The notes under the pieces: generated by a model
The model's database searches: none
Told to the model about the DNA's origin: nothing
Seen by the model: only the letters and a program-made list of their open reading frames with translations
From: Reticulitermes lucifugus
Taxonomy: Eukaryota; Arthropoda; Insecta; Blattodea; Rhinotermitidae
Length of the DNA stretch: 41,915 nucleotides
Assembly (NCBI GenBank): GCA_026260175.1
Contig: JAKCWW010000077.1
Span: forward strand, 66,906 to 108,820
Direction: 5' to 3'
In this document: positions 1 through 11,500 of the stretch, piece after piece
Layout: each line of letters starts with the position of its first letter
Position numbering within the stretch: the stretch's first letter is position 1
Position numbers and translations under genes: made by a program

Positions 1-955
1 AAACTGTTGAAATCTCGCGGTGGAAGTTGTTGCTTAGTTCTTTCAGAGTGTGGGGATTTGTTTCATACAATTTATCTTGTAATCTTCCCCACAAATAAAA
101 GTCACACGGCGTTAAATCAGGGGAACTTTGGGGCCACAGTACGCGGCTAATTAGGCGAACATCGAAAACCTCTCGCAGTGCTTCGAAACGTATATGTGTC
201 GTATGAGGTGTTGCAGAATATTTCTGCAAAAAACCTTACAGCTTTGCTTCTTCTATTAGCTCGGCAGAAAAAGGGCGTAGGATGTTGTTCATGTACCTGA
301 CAGCATTAACTGTTTCGCCATAGAAATGAGCCCAATTACCCTTCTTGCACTAATCGCACCCCAAACACCAAATTTTGTCATGAAGTGGGAGTTCGTGAAC
401 ACGTCCTGGATTTTCTACACTCCAGTACCGGCTGTTCTGAGAATTCACCTCTCCACGTAAAGAAACCAAGGCTCATCAGAGAAAAACACTAACTCTGGAT
501 AAACTTCTCCATCCTTTACAGACTGAAGAAACCAATTACTAAAATGTAAGAGTATTTTTGCAAGAGGATCATGTTCTTTCAAAGCATGAACTACTGTTGT
601 CTTACACCGTCGGAGTTGCAAAAATTTTGTGGCCCTCCTTTCAAAGGTTTTCGAAACACTCGTCTCCTGAGCTAGTCATTTAAGGGATATTCTTGGCGAA
701 GCTTCAAGTCTAGAACGAATATCAGCCAATTTACCTTCTTTCACCACACGTCGTTTCCTGTCTGACTTTTGCCTAGCAGCGATCCTGTAGTTTTCAGCTT
801 ATTGACCAATTTCTGTATACATTGTTCACTTGGAGTGGTTCTCCTGGAAAGTGGCACCGACATTTTCTGTGATATTTTCCAGCAGACATATATTTGATAT
901 AGATTTTCACTAAACACACACGATATTCAATAGCACGTCCAACTCGACCCATGTT
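1..955 (-). pseudogene. Mariner/Tc1-superfamily transposase relic, cut by window start
   Basis: Read on the minus strand, fragments in changing frames give IRSRLEASPRISLK, VVHALKEHD, VFFSDEPWF, KFGVWGAISARRVIGL and SSPDLTPCD. These are in the order expected for a DDD/D transposase of the IS630-Tc1-mariner superfamily. The first catalytic Asp (FFSDE) and the third (SPDL) are visible. The second-Asp region reads QKYSATPHT, with Tyr where Asp is expected. Several frameshifts and stops are present, so it is dead. The C-terminal end runs off the window. Confidence 0.85.
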
Positions 956-984
956 TTTACACCACTACATGGTTGTCTGAGAAC

Positions 985-1310
985 TCATGACGACAAGGAA
1001 ACGCAATGATTCACGGCAGAACTCTCCAGCGTTGCGGGAGTTTTTCGATGGCCGCATAATGAGCAGCGGTCTGTGGCCTCCACGTTCCCCTGATTTAAGG
1101 CCTTATGCCTTTTATTTGTGGAGAAGTTTGAAAGATAAATTGTATAAAACAAATCCCCACACTCTGGAAGAACTAAGCTACAAAATCCGCCGTGAGATTT
1201 CAACAATTTCAGGGGAGGAATTCCAGAGAGTTAAGAACAACTTATTCCGCCGGTATACTGACTGCATTCGGTCAGGAGGACAACCATTTCAGCATCTGCT
1301 GTAGCACTGG
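985..1310 (+). pseudogene. Mariner-type transposase C-terminal fragment
   Basis: The frame from 987 to 1304 contains ALREFFDGRIMSSGLWPPRS, FYLWRSLKDKLYKTNPHTLE and IRSGGQPFQHLL. This is the C-terminal part of the same transposase family as the minus-strand relic at 1-955, here on the plus strand. Bases 1-175 (reverse complement) and about 1045-1208 match closely, so the two fragments are inverted relative to one another. Confidence 0.85.
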
Positions 1311-1355
1311 TTAGTTTTTATTAGACTTTATAAAGGTCATCAACACTGCGAATCT

Positions 1356-1850
1356 TTGTCTCGCTCCCTTCACCGACTGTTTAGCCTCCTGACATGCAGC
1401 GTACGACGCCAAAACTTGCGGAGCTTCGGCCCGGCTCTTGTTGGACAACCAGGAATTAGTCCACCCTTTTTAGTTTCTCAGTTAGTCAAGAAATGTCTCG
1501 CATGTTATGGGAACCGAGAGTTCATTACCGCATTCACAAGAGTCCGCCACTTCTCCCTATTCTCGGCCAGATCAATACAGTCCATGTCCCCATCCTCTTC
1601 CTCGAAGATCCCTTTTAATTTTATCCTCCCATATACGCCTAGGTCTTCAATGTGGTCTCTTTCCTTCTTGTTTCCCCACCAGAACCCTGTCTGAACCTCT
1701 TTTCTCCCCAAACGTGTCAAATGCCCCACCCATTTCATCTTCTTGAGTTGATCGCCCGAATAATAATTGTTGACGAGCACAGATAATGAAGCTTCTCTTC
1801 ACGAAGTCTCCTCCATTCCTTGTTACCTCGTCTCCTTTAGGCCCAAACAT
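1356..1850 (-). mobile_element. Jockey-type LINE 3' end fragment
   Basis: The minus strand reads MKWVGHLTRLG, then a degenerate stretch, [19 protein letters not shown] and AVMNSRFP. This is the C-terminal tail common in insect Jockey-like reverse transcriptases. The non-coding 3' tail follows at 1356-1505, and its antisense reads [18 protein letters not shown]. The same tail occurs at 33640-33835. Frameshifts show a relic. Confidence 0.75.
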
Positions 1851-1860
1851 CTACTATATT

Positions 1861-2387
1861 GTCTGATAATTTAATTAAATTCGGAAAACCTTAAGAAACA
1901 CGTTAGGTTAGTTAAGGAGTGTTAGATGGAAATGTCTATTAGGGTTCGTATGGGTAATATTTATAAAATGGTTATCCATGATAATTAGTGAAGATTTAGA
2001 ACACAAAACGTCCATACAGGAAAAAAGAAAAATAAATATTTTATTCGGAAAATTCGAAGGAAAAAGCGCACACAGGAGAGGGAGGCGCAGTTGGAAGCAT
2101 GTTATTATAACTGATTGTAAAGAAATAGAGTGAGTGTGAAGTGAGATTTATTGCTCAGAACTGATCTCAGTTTCTCGTTCGCGTGCATACGGTAATAAAA
2201 ATTCCGGGTTTATAAAATACGGAAAGTTTCTTGTCAGACTGAGCCATTATTAGCTCCTCATGAAGGAGTCTGCTGCACGTTATTATTTAGCCACTGTGTT
2301 TGGGTGTTCCTATTGCGTACAAAATTTTGTGGAAATATGGTGGCCACAAGTGTCGAAACGGCATCAAAAATTTCGTTCCTGTTTCAG
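1861..2387. other. Presumed intron, nothing recognised
   Basis: AT-rich sequence between the LINE relic and the first visible laccase exon. It contains no laccase-like coding segment and presumably belongs to the intron upstream of exon a. Confidence 0.5.
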
Positions 2388-2598
2388 GTGTGCCTTGGAG
2401 ATAGAATTATCGTGGATGTAGTAAATAAATTGCCCGGTCAGTCTACAACCATTCACTGGCATGGGGTGCAACAGAAAGGAACACCTCATATGGATGGAGT
2501 CCCCATGGTCACGCAGTGTCCAATTACAGAACATACCACGTTCAGATATGATTTTATTGCCACCCAAGTGGGAACGTTGTACTGGCATTCACATAGCG
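2388..2598 (+). CDS. Laccase exon a: cupredoxin domain 1, copper motifs 1 and 2
   Basis: The exon follows a tttcag acceptor and ends at gtaagt. It starts in phase 0 at VCLGD and ends after the first base of a Gly codon (phase 1). It encodes TTIHWHG and LYWHSHS, which carry the first four copper-binding histidines. The open frame upstream of 2388 is an intron read-through and does not resemble a laccase. At least one further exon must therefore precede this one, outside the window. Confidence 0.93.
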
Positions 2599-5500
2599 GT
2601 AAGTCTATTAAATCTTGTATTTTGTACACATCAAAACCCAAAATAACTCAGTCATTTTAGTGACAAGTCTATGAGATACACGCCGAGAGGCCAGGGGATT
2701 AATTTCTGGCAGATACTGAGATTTTTCTTCTCACTGCATCCAGATAGGATCTGGGACTCACCCAGTAATTTTACGTTACACAATCTCGTTTAAATTTATT
2801 CCATAAAAGTATGCGACAATGGTTGACTTTTTATATCAGTATTATGCAGGACTTTTTCATTTTGTCTGAGTTATTTTTGACATACACGACGTTCCCGTAA
2901 TTAATTCTGCATCAATAGGCCTATTCAGGCAATTGGATGTCACACTGTTAGTTTTTTTAAAGATTGGTGGAAAGATGTTCGGTTAAATCCAGGACTTTTG
3001 GAATTTTAGTAAAACTATTCTCAGCAAAATGACAACCAATATTATGAAGGTGGAAATACAGAAAAAACCCTAAAATCTGTACCGTAGATACTTAAAATAA
3101 AAGACAATGACTAACATGAGGCTAGCTTAATGTTTAAAATGTTCATATAGCTTATGTAAAAGTGAATCCAAATCACACAGAAAAATTGTTAAGCTTAGTG
3201 TCTGTTCTTTAAGACATGTAATTGGATGTAATATTGAAGGTTATCATGGCTATGATAGTCTGTTACGTGAGCCCCTAATCCACTCTGCCTTTCAACCTTC
3301 TTTTCCTCGCGTACCTCTATCACGAACAAAATATCTAGGCGTACCACCAGGTACCGAAAATATTAATAACATACAGAATGTACTTGTCCAGTTTATAAAT
3401 ACTTTATAAGCTTTTTCTTCATTTAAATACATTCAAAAAATTTTAGTAATGCGATTAACATCTATAAAATGTAATAATAAAAAACATTTTAATTCCAAAA
3501 AAAGTCGCCTACCAACAGCCGACGCTCAGTATACCAACTCTGGTACGCGTACCACCTACTGAAAAACACTGGTATAGAAAATGAATAGCAGCGTTTCGGT
3601 GGAACTGTCTGCTTCCACCTCCAGGGTACCCTGAAGATGTAGGCAACATCATAAGTTTTTGTTAGAAGCCACTAAGAAGGGAAGCATTTTAAAGACCAAA
3701 ATATAAACTGCAGGCTAATATAAACGATTGCTAAACAGTAGGGAGAGAGGTTCTGTACTCGATAAATGTGGCTTAGGACAGGACTGCAGTGGAGAAATCT
3801 TGTGAAGACGGCAACAAAACTGCCGTAAGAAGCATGGAATTTCATGTCTTAACAAACTTGAGCTTTGAAAGATAGCTCTGTTAATTGAGTTAAGTTAGTT
3901 ATTTATGAGTCATTGGTTGTTTCGTTGATCTGTCGGTTACTTAGTCTGTCTGTAACTACTCGTTCTTAGACTGCGTCAGCTAGCCAATTGGAAAGTACAT
4001 CTCTGGAGATTTCTTCTACACGGAACATAGAAGAGGCAGGTTCCTCCAAAAACTTCAACAGTTTCTACGAGATTGCACGTCACAACGTCTTAGAAAAGAA
4101 TAACTGTTATAAAGGTTTTGACGGTGGTACATTGCACTTAAATTTAATCAATAAAACTGACCAAGTATTGAAAAATCTTATCATTAGCTCCTATTCCAAA
4201 ATGTTTCTTATCTTCTAAGCCGTTTTCAATCTGATTATTACAAATCAGTTTCTTATGTCGGTACACAAAGTATTTAAATTGTCTATTTACTTGCCCTTAT
4301 TTGTGTATTAAATGTCAATTAAGATATTAAGTTCTCTTAAAAATGTATTTAGGGTGTCTTAGTCTCTTGACTTCCTTCATCGTCTCTTATTTAGAGGCGA
4401 ACACGTGTCCAGCGACTGGTAGTACCTTCGTCTATCGGGATCATCTCGACAGCTGCATCTCCACCATTTTATCTGAAGGCGGCAAGAGATCGAATTTCCG
4501 AAATGGTGTTATTTTTTGAATGGGAACGCTAGAAATAATCCAGACACCAAATAATATTCATAGAAAGTCAGTTGCATTTATCTAAAATTTTAGTGTGAAA
4601 GGTTTACCGTGCCACTGCGCAGGTGTCCAGAAGCAGGATGGGATACAAGGTGCCTTGGTAATCCGTACACCAAAGTCTCTGGACCCAAACAGTCATTTGT
4701 ACGACTATGATTTGGCTTCACATGTCATATTCATCAGTGACTGGACAAGGTCAGCAGCTACGGGTCATGTTCCCGGTCTTCAGACCCATGACAAGTTCCA
4801 GTATCCAGACTCGATATTGTTAAATGGCAGAGGGCGTAACATGGTAAGTAACATAAATACAGGAAAAGCAACCGTCAATCACAACTATCTTCATATATTG
4901 ATTTTATTTTTCTACATGTTTCGGCTCATATACAGAACCATCATCAGGCAAGAAGATACTAGAAAAAAGTTGCCTTGTAACATAACTTATATATTTTACA
5001 ATATTTATTTATGTTTTTGTTGAGATCTCAATTTACATAAATAGAAAATACAAGATGAAAAGAAAGTATTAATTACAAAATGTTTGTGTAAAACAATAGC
5101 ACGTTAAAAATGTTTAAACATGTTTTAATTAAAAATTATGGAATGTTAAAATTAGTACTGCCATGTAGACTTTTGAATCTATGTCAATGATGACGGCCTT
5201 AGGGGATGTTGTGTTTACTTTCTTCTACACGCTCTTTTTAAGAGGAATGTTCTGTTGTCATTTTCCTGTAAGTTACTGCTGTTAAAATAGTGTAGTCCTA
5301 GTCAACCACACTTTAAGTATCCCATTCATATACATATTTTTTTAATTTTTCAGAGCTCAGTATTGACTGGACATACTACACAGTTTTTTTTAAAATCGGA
5401 ACTGAGTACTGCAGAGCGCGAGGCGTCATCGGTTGCTATGCAGCAAATGATGTCGTCCGCTCTACAGTATGCTTTCCCGCGATAAGGCGGTGTTCGCGAG

Positions 5501-8500
5501 ACTTAGTGCTGTAGAGCGGACGGCCTCCTTGATCGCTATGCAGCAAAGCAAATAAGAACAGTGTTGTGGATTCTATAAACAGGTTCCGCTTTAAGCCAGA
5601 CAACCTCTATATGTCTCCAACTTCAGGACAGATCTTGCACTAACCTGATTTATCAAGTTCCTCTGAAACGTTGGTAGTTATATGCAAATATACTTGGCGT
5701 CATGTCCCAGAAAACCGGAATTTTGGCGCTGTCAGTAATTCAGACTAGCTTGTACATCGTTGAACAAAAGCACTTCTACTAGATACTGAAATGGTAATGA
5801 TGTGGAAGAAGCAGTCCTGGACTAATTTAATTTAGTACCACGCAATTTGCCAGGAGGGAATTCACGTAGTATTCAAATAGGACAGCTTGTCTCCGGGCCG
5901 AGATATGAAACCATGAGCTACTGAAAATGAAGCAGGACCCTGCCATTTCGTGGGAAAATTGTAAACTGACAGTGAAGTCACTGGAATGAACGTTCAACAG
6001 AAAAATATCAATTGTTTCATTTATCTTGTAACATTTAGAGATTTCTGGTAGAAATAAGACAGATTGATAGATAATTTCATTGGAACAAATTGAATCTTGC
6101 CTTAAGAGCCAATGAAGAATTTAATTTGATACCATTTACAACACAAAATTAATTACCGGCACAATTCATAATGCCACCCCGTAATCGGATATTGTATAGG
6201 TAATAAGCCTAATTGACATTTCCTGAATACCTTTATTATTACAAAAGCTTCTACTGAATTTATTCTGAGCATACATGGAAGACATATTAGGAATATCAGC
6301 AAGACACATATCTGCATAACAATGACCGCCGCATAATTATAATATGTTCTAATGAACTATAAGTAACCGGAATATGTACAAAATTTCGTAATGAAAGGAT
6401 TCACAACTTTTATTCTTTACGGAATATTATTAGGGTGGTCAAATTCAGGCGGTTGCGGTGGCAGGAATATTTAGCCTAAGTGGCAATGCTTCGAAAATTT
6501 GAAAAGAAGAGGAACCTGGGACTTCCTGGTATATAAATGAGAGGATAATGCAGCAGAGAAGAAATGTACATTTAAAGTAACATTGAGATAGTTTCGGAAT
6601 TTTTCCCGAATAGCCGATATCTATGCGACGCCATATCTTATTTAGGTCTTCACCTGTTTCTGCGACTTCTCTGACTCTGCGGTATTTATTTACTCACCTA
6701 GTAAAGGGTGGAATTTTAACATAAATGTGCACAGTTCTTCATGAAAAGTGTCTGCTGCTTCTGTCCGATGATAATGAAAGTTGAACTCTTTAGACATATA
6801 TCAGTAAAATATCTGTCCAGTGGGAGCCGTTTTCTTTATGCGAACAGATAGAAGGACGAGCATGGTGAAGCTAATATTCGTTTTTACCAATGTTCTGCAT
6901 AGTGTCTTCGAATTCCATTCAGGTGGCAGAGGATAGAATCCACAGCTGGAAACTTGTCGCCGGTAATGAACATTCGGGTTCCTAAAGGAGGCGACCTCCT
7001 TCAGTAGCAGAGCGATAGGATCAGGTTCCCACACACAGTTCTCCCGTATTGTTAATGATTTTACCAGTTTTTGTGTCACTGATTAATAATAGTTGTAATC
7101 TAGTTTTGGTTTTGAGTACCTGTTTGCAGCACCATCATGTTGGTAGTGCAAGCTTCTGAAATGGGAATAAAATTATAACTACTCCGTCTTGGCGTTTAGT
7201 TTAGTAAGAGACCTCTGAAAGCATTGCGGAATGTTATTGTTACTTATTGATAATTAAAAACCTGAAGACTAACGTAATTTCGAGAAATGTTTCAGCTTTT
7301 TTGATAATCAGTTTTTGTAGGGAAAAGTGGAAGTGTATTATGGTTTCTAACATTTGGAAGCCTGATGTTAATTCGGGTAATATTATAAATTCAGTTCCTG
7401 CTTCACGGAAAAGATACTGAAAATGGTTGATGCTGTGTACAAAATTATTGTTCTTCATTGTGAGAATCGTACGAAATATAAGTAAAATGAGTGGTTAAAA
7501 TTATGAAATTTTAAAAGTTAGATCTTCTGCTCCATTGAGTAACCAGAGTTTATATGATAAAACGTAATGCAAGCATATACCATTATGGGCCTCTGCGTCT
7601 GTGATGTTAATTTTATGGTAATTCGGTTAATCGGTTGCTCACTCAGGCATTCTGTCATCGATGACCAGTGTCTTACATAATTATCTTCTCGAGTTCTTTT
7701 ATTGTATACTTATCGCATTTATGGGAGAGGAGAGAAATTAAAATTATGGTGTTTTGCCTTATGAGGCTGCGTAATTTAGCAGGTGGCTACCAAAAATATG
7801 GAGGAAACTATCACTTCAAACTTCAGGCCAAAATTAGTTCTTGAAAATGTCTTCAGAAATGAAGTGATCTATCACATTTTTAAAAAAAGATTTAGAAGCG
7901 GTTTTCAAGATCATGAAATTTTAAGACTTGTAGATTGTTACCACCATATCTGGGAGGCACAGTTTCTCCGATTTCAGGGTAGAATAAATAATCACAATTC
8001 ATCTTCGGTGTATAAAACACAATAACGTTAAATAGATAGACTGTCTTCTTGACAACAGGGCCACGTCGTCGTGTCGACAGTTATCACCTGAAAGACTTCA
8101 TATTTTCATAGACGAAAAGAATACGGATTAAAGTTCACGACTGTTGAGCTAACACAACATCCTTCGTTTTGAGGACACTAGTGAAAACTCCGGCTGAAAT
8201 TTAACGAAATATAATGTCTTTCACATGGTTATTCCTCACCCACTTTCTTCCTCTGCTTTACCGACTTTTACAATTCCCCTTTCCTTCATAGCTCTTGTCT
8301 ACCTTAAAAGAGTGAATTAAATTACGTATTTACCCTTCAACTGTCACACTTAGAACATACAGCTGCCAGTTACGTAAGTAAGTGAAACTACATGTTTCCA
8401 TACAAATGAGGTGCAATTTTATTGTGTTATGTAAATTATAACTGATAATGTCCTCGTCTGGCTGTAAATGCATTAAATTGCAGGTGGATGTCTTCTGCCC

Positions 8501-11500
8501 AGAAACTCCTTATAACGTATTTCGGGTAAGGCAGGGTAAGAAATACCGATTCCGACTCGTGGGAGGGACGTGCACTTCGTGCGCTTACAGATTCAGCATC
8601 GAGCAACACACCTTACTCATCATCGCAGTTGACGGATCCCCAATCGAACCTGTTCGTGTCAACTCAATCGACATGTCTGGAGGTATATTGAGGACACATT
8701 ACAAATTACATACCGAAAAATTAGCATTTAGTAAGAAACAAGAAATTTGGAAAATACTTTTTATCTTTATAGCCTACTGAAAATACTCTGTAAATTCATA
8801 GTGTATTCAGTTTACTGGTGTAGGTGGCATAGAAATTGAACGGAAATTTATTGTACTCGGGACAATAGTAGATACATGTCGCGGAATGTGACGATTAATG
8901 CCATCTGTCAGACACTAGAAATAACAAAGTTTTCTGTGACTGAATGACGTACCAGTTAATCACAAAACGTATCTATATCATTTAAGGTCTAATAGAATAA
9001 TAATATCTCCTTTTATGACTTACTCCATAGAAAAGGTCATTTTTGAACAGCTATTTCAGCTGGTAACAAATTTCACGGAAAACCGAACGTTCATTTTCAT
9101 ATTCTCAGGAGCAATAGGCTGAGTAATTGGAGTTTGATTCCAGTCACTGACACGAGAGTCTTCTTCTATCTAAAGCGTCCAGAGAGGTTTCGGGACCCAT
9201 CAGCCTTCTATCGAAATAATACTGGGTGCTGGGTTATGAAGCTAATGAATCACCTCTATCCAGTGTTGAGACAAAGAATGCGTGGAGTTATACCTTCACT
9301 CCCCCATATTTCTCATGACGTGGTGCTTACTTCAGCACAGGAATAACTGAATTTAACCTTGTACTAATCCACTGCACGTTTGTGCATTAAATGGAATGCT
9401 GTCTCTACTGTGATATTTATCCTCAAATTATCTTCGAGATTCTAAATGTAATCGTAACGTGTTTCAGGAGAACGGTATGATTTCGTGCTAGAGGCTTCAG
9501 AAATTCCTAGAAGTTACTGGATACACGTGAAAAGTATCGGTAATTGTGAGGAACTTCAGGTGTACACTCTAGGAATTCTTCGATACAAAGGACTCAAATT
9601 TAATACGCTTACCGATCCGGGATATATGGCCTATTCCGGAGGTAAGGTATGTATTGTACATGTGAAGGTTCGTGGTATAGAAATCAGATCATATGGAACT
9701 TCTATGCAAGACATGACAGCATTAGAAACTGTATTTTTCTTTCTTTTTAAGAGGACGTCCACGATAAATTGTAGTTTTGGGCCTATAACCGGTCAATAAA
9801 TCTGTTAATACTCGGGAGGTTAGCCGCCTTCCAACCGCGGAGGCCTGACTTCACTGCTAGAATATTTCGTATGGTTGAAAATGTTGTATTGGGACAGGCT
9901 TATTTTCCCAGTTCTTGTATTTTACCTTGTCAATTTTTAACCTTTAATATTTCATACACATTCCTCTACCATCTGGGTAATGGGCAATGGGCCCATTAGA
10001 GACTGCAAGTCCACAAATACAGTCGCAGGCCACTACAGGAGTACAAGAAGAAAATACGAAAACAGTCGGGAAGTTTATTTATCCACTTCCCTCTCACTTC
10101 ACGTAAGGATTTCAAGACTGTGGACACTCTAACCGAGTCGATTTTGGATGGAGAGATAAAATGTAGAAGTTAAAAGATTTTTTAGCCTAATGTGTGAAGA
10201 AGATGAAGACAAATAATAATAATAATAATACGGCCGTTTTTTAAACCTCTGTCACGCTACATTCAGTGGTGAGTCCTGATCCGGATGTCAGTTTCAGCGG
10301 AAGGGTGTACAGTACCTTAGAATTACGCTTCCACTAGACCTGACATCCGGATCGGGATTCGTTGCTGACTGCATGAGTCAAGTCAAGTGCAGCATTTTAG
10401 TGAGTCAGATAAGATTCGACTAGACTGATCTCGCTCCAGTTACTGTACAGCAGCCTAAGCAACACGTTTAAACCATTAAAAAAGGTATACGTGATAGGAG
10501 GTTTTCACAGAGGTGACTATGAAGATTAACATATTCTTGAATATGAAGGTGAGTATTCTGGTAACAAGTGAATGACATTTCGAAGGAACGTGCTGCTTCC
10601 TTTTTCAGGTTACTTGAATTCTTCTACCCTGAAGATTGAGGTAGCAAGTTTCTCAGAAAAACTGGTATATTTATACAGAATATCGGCACCGCATCACGGA
10701 ATACAATAATATGAATAAATGTGTATATAATTCCAAAGAAAACAAATGGAGCTTGAATTAAACGACGACAAAAACATTCTTTTCATATTCCTTTAACGTT
10801 AGTGGTCTGAGGCAGCCACCGTGTCACGTCCAACTTAAGACTTTCTTGTCGCACTGTCGAATAAAGAAACTCTTAGAAATGATTTGCTTTCAGACTAAAA
10901 ATGTCATATTATGAATCAGATCACTGTCTTCTGGAATGTGAAGCTGTGTATTTTGATGAGAGTTTCTAACAAAGCGTGTTATTTCCACCATTTGAGGGTT
11001 GCTTGTACCAGCACTCAGCACTGCTCCAGTAACTTGATGTAACTGCAATAACGAACAGATTTCTTTCCCCTGATTTACCTGATGGCAGAAATGAGATCAT
11101 TCTCTGAAACGCCTTGTTATTAGACTGTTGCTTTTTGTCCTACTGTGCATTCGTACAGAGTGAAGTTCGAGTCCTATCATAAAAAGAAAAGGTTAATTAT
11201 TGGCTTCATTCCTACAGGTGATGAACGTTTTGAATGGAACCTGCAGCAATAGAAATACGGGCGTGTGCATTGATCAGCTGGTCAGTTTGTATCCTGTACC
11301 ACAAAGAATCACAACCCGTGAGCCAGATGTCACCTTCAAACTCATTTTTGGCTTTCATCAGTTCTCAGTGGACGATTTGTTTCAGCCTGGAAAATATGAA
11401 AGCTACTTTGGTGAGTGTGGCATTCGAAAACAAAGTTACGATGTGATCTGTAAGTCTGGATGTAGAGGCGTGTCAGCATTTATGGTTGCTTGCTCCTACC

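Noticed and set aside
2304..2387. Start codon at 2304 as the laccase start
   Set aside because: The frame is open but the residues before the tttcag acceptor do not resemble a signal peptide or laccase N-terminus; they read as intron. The true 5' exons are upstream of the window.
3988..4218. 76-codon plus-strand open frame
   Set aside because: It lies within the laccase a-b intron and has no recognisable domain or codon-use signal.
6801..7079. 92-codon minus-strand open frame
   Set aside because: It is intronic, with no motif and no splice partners; probably chance.
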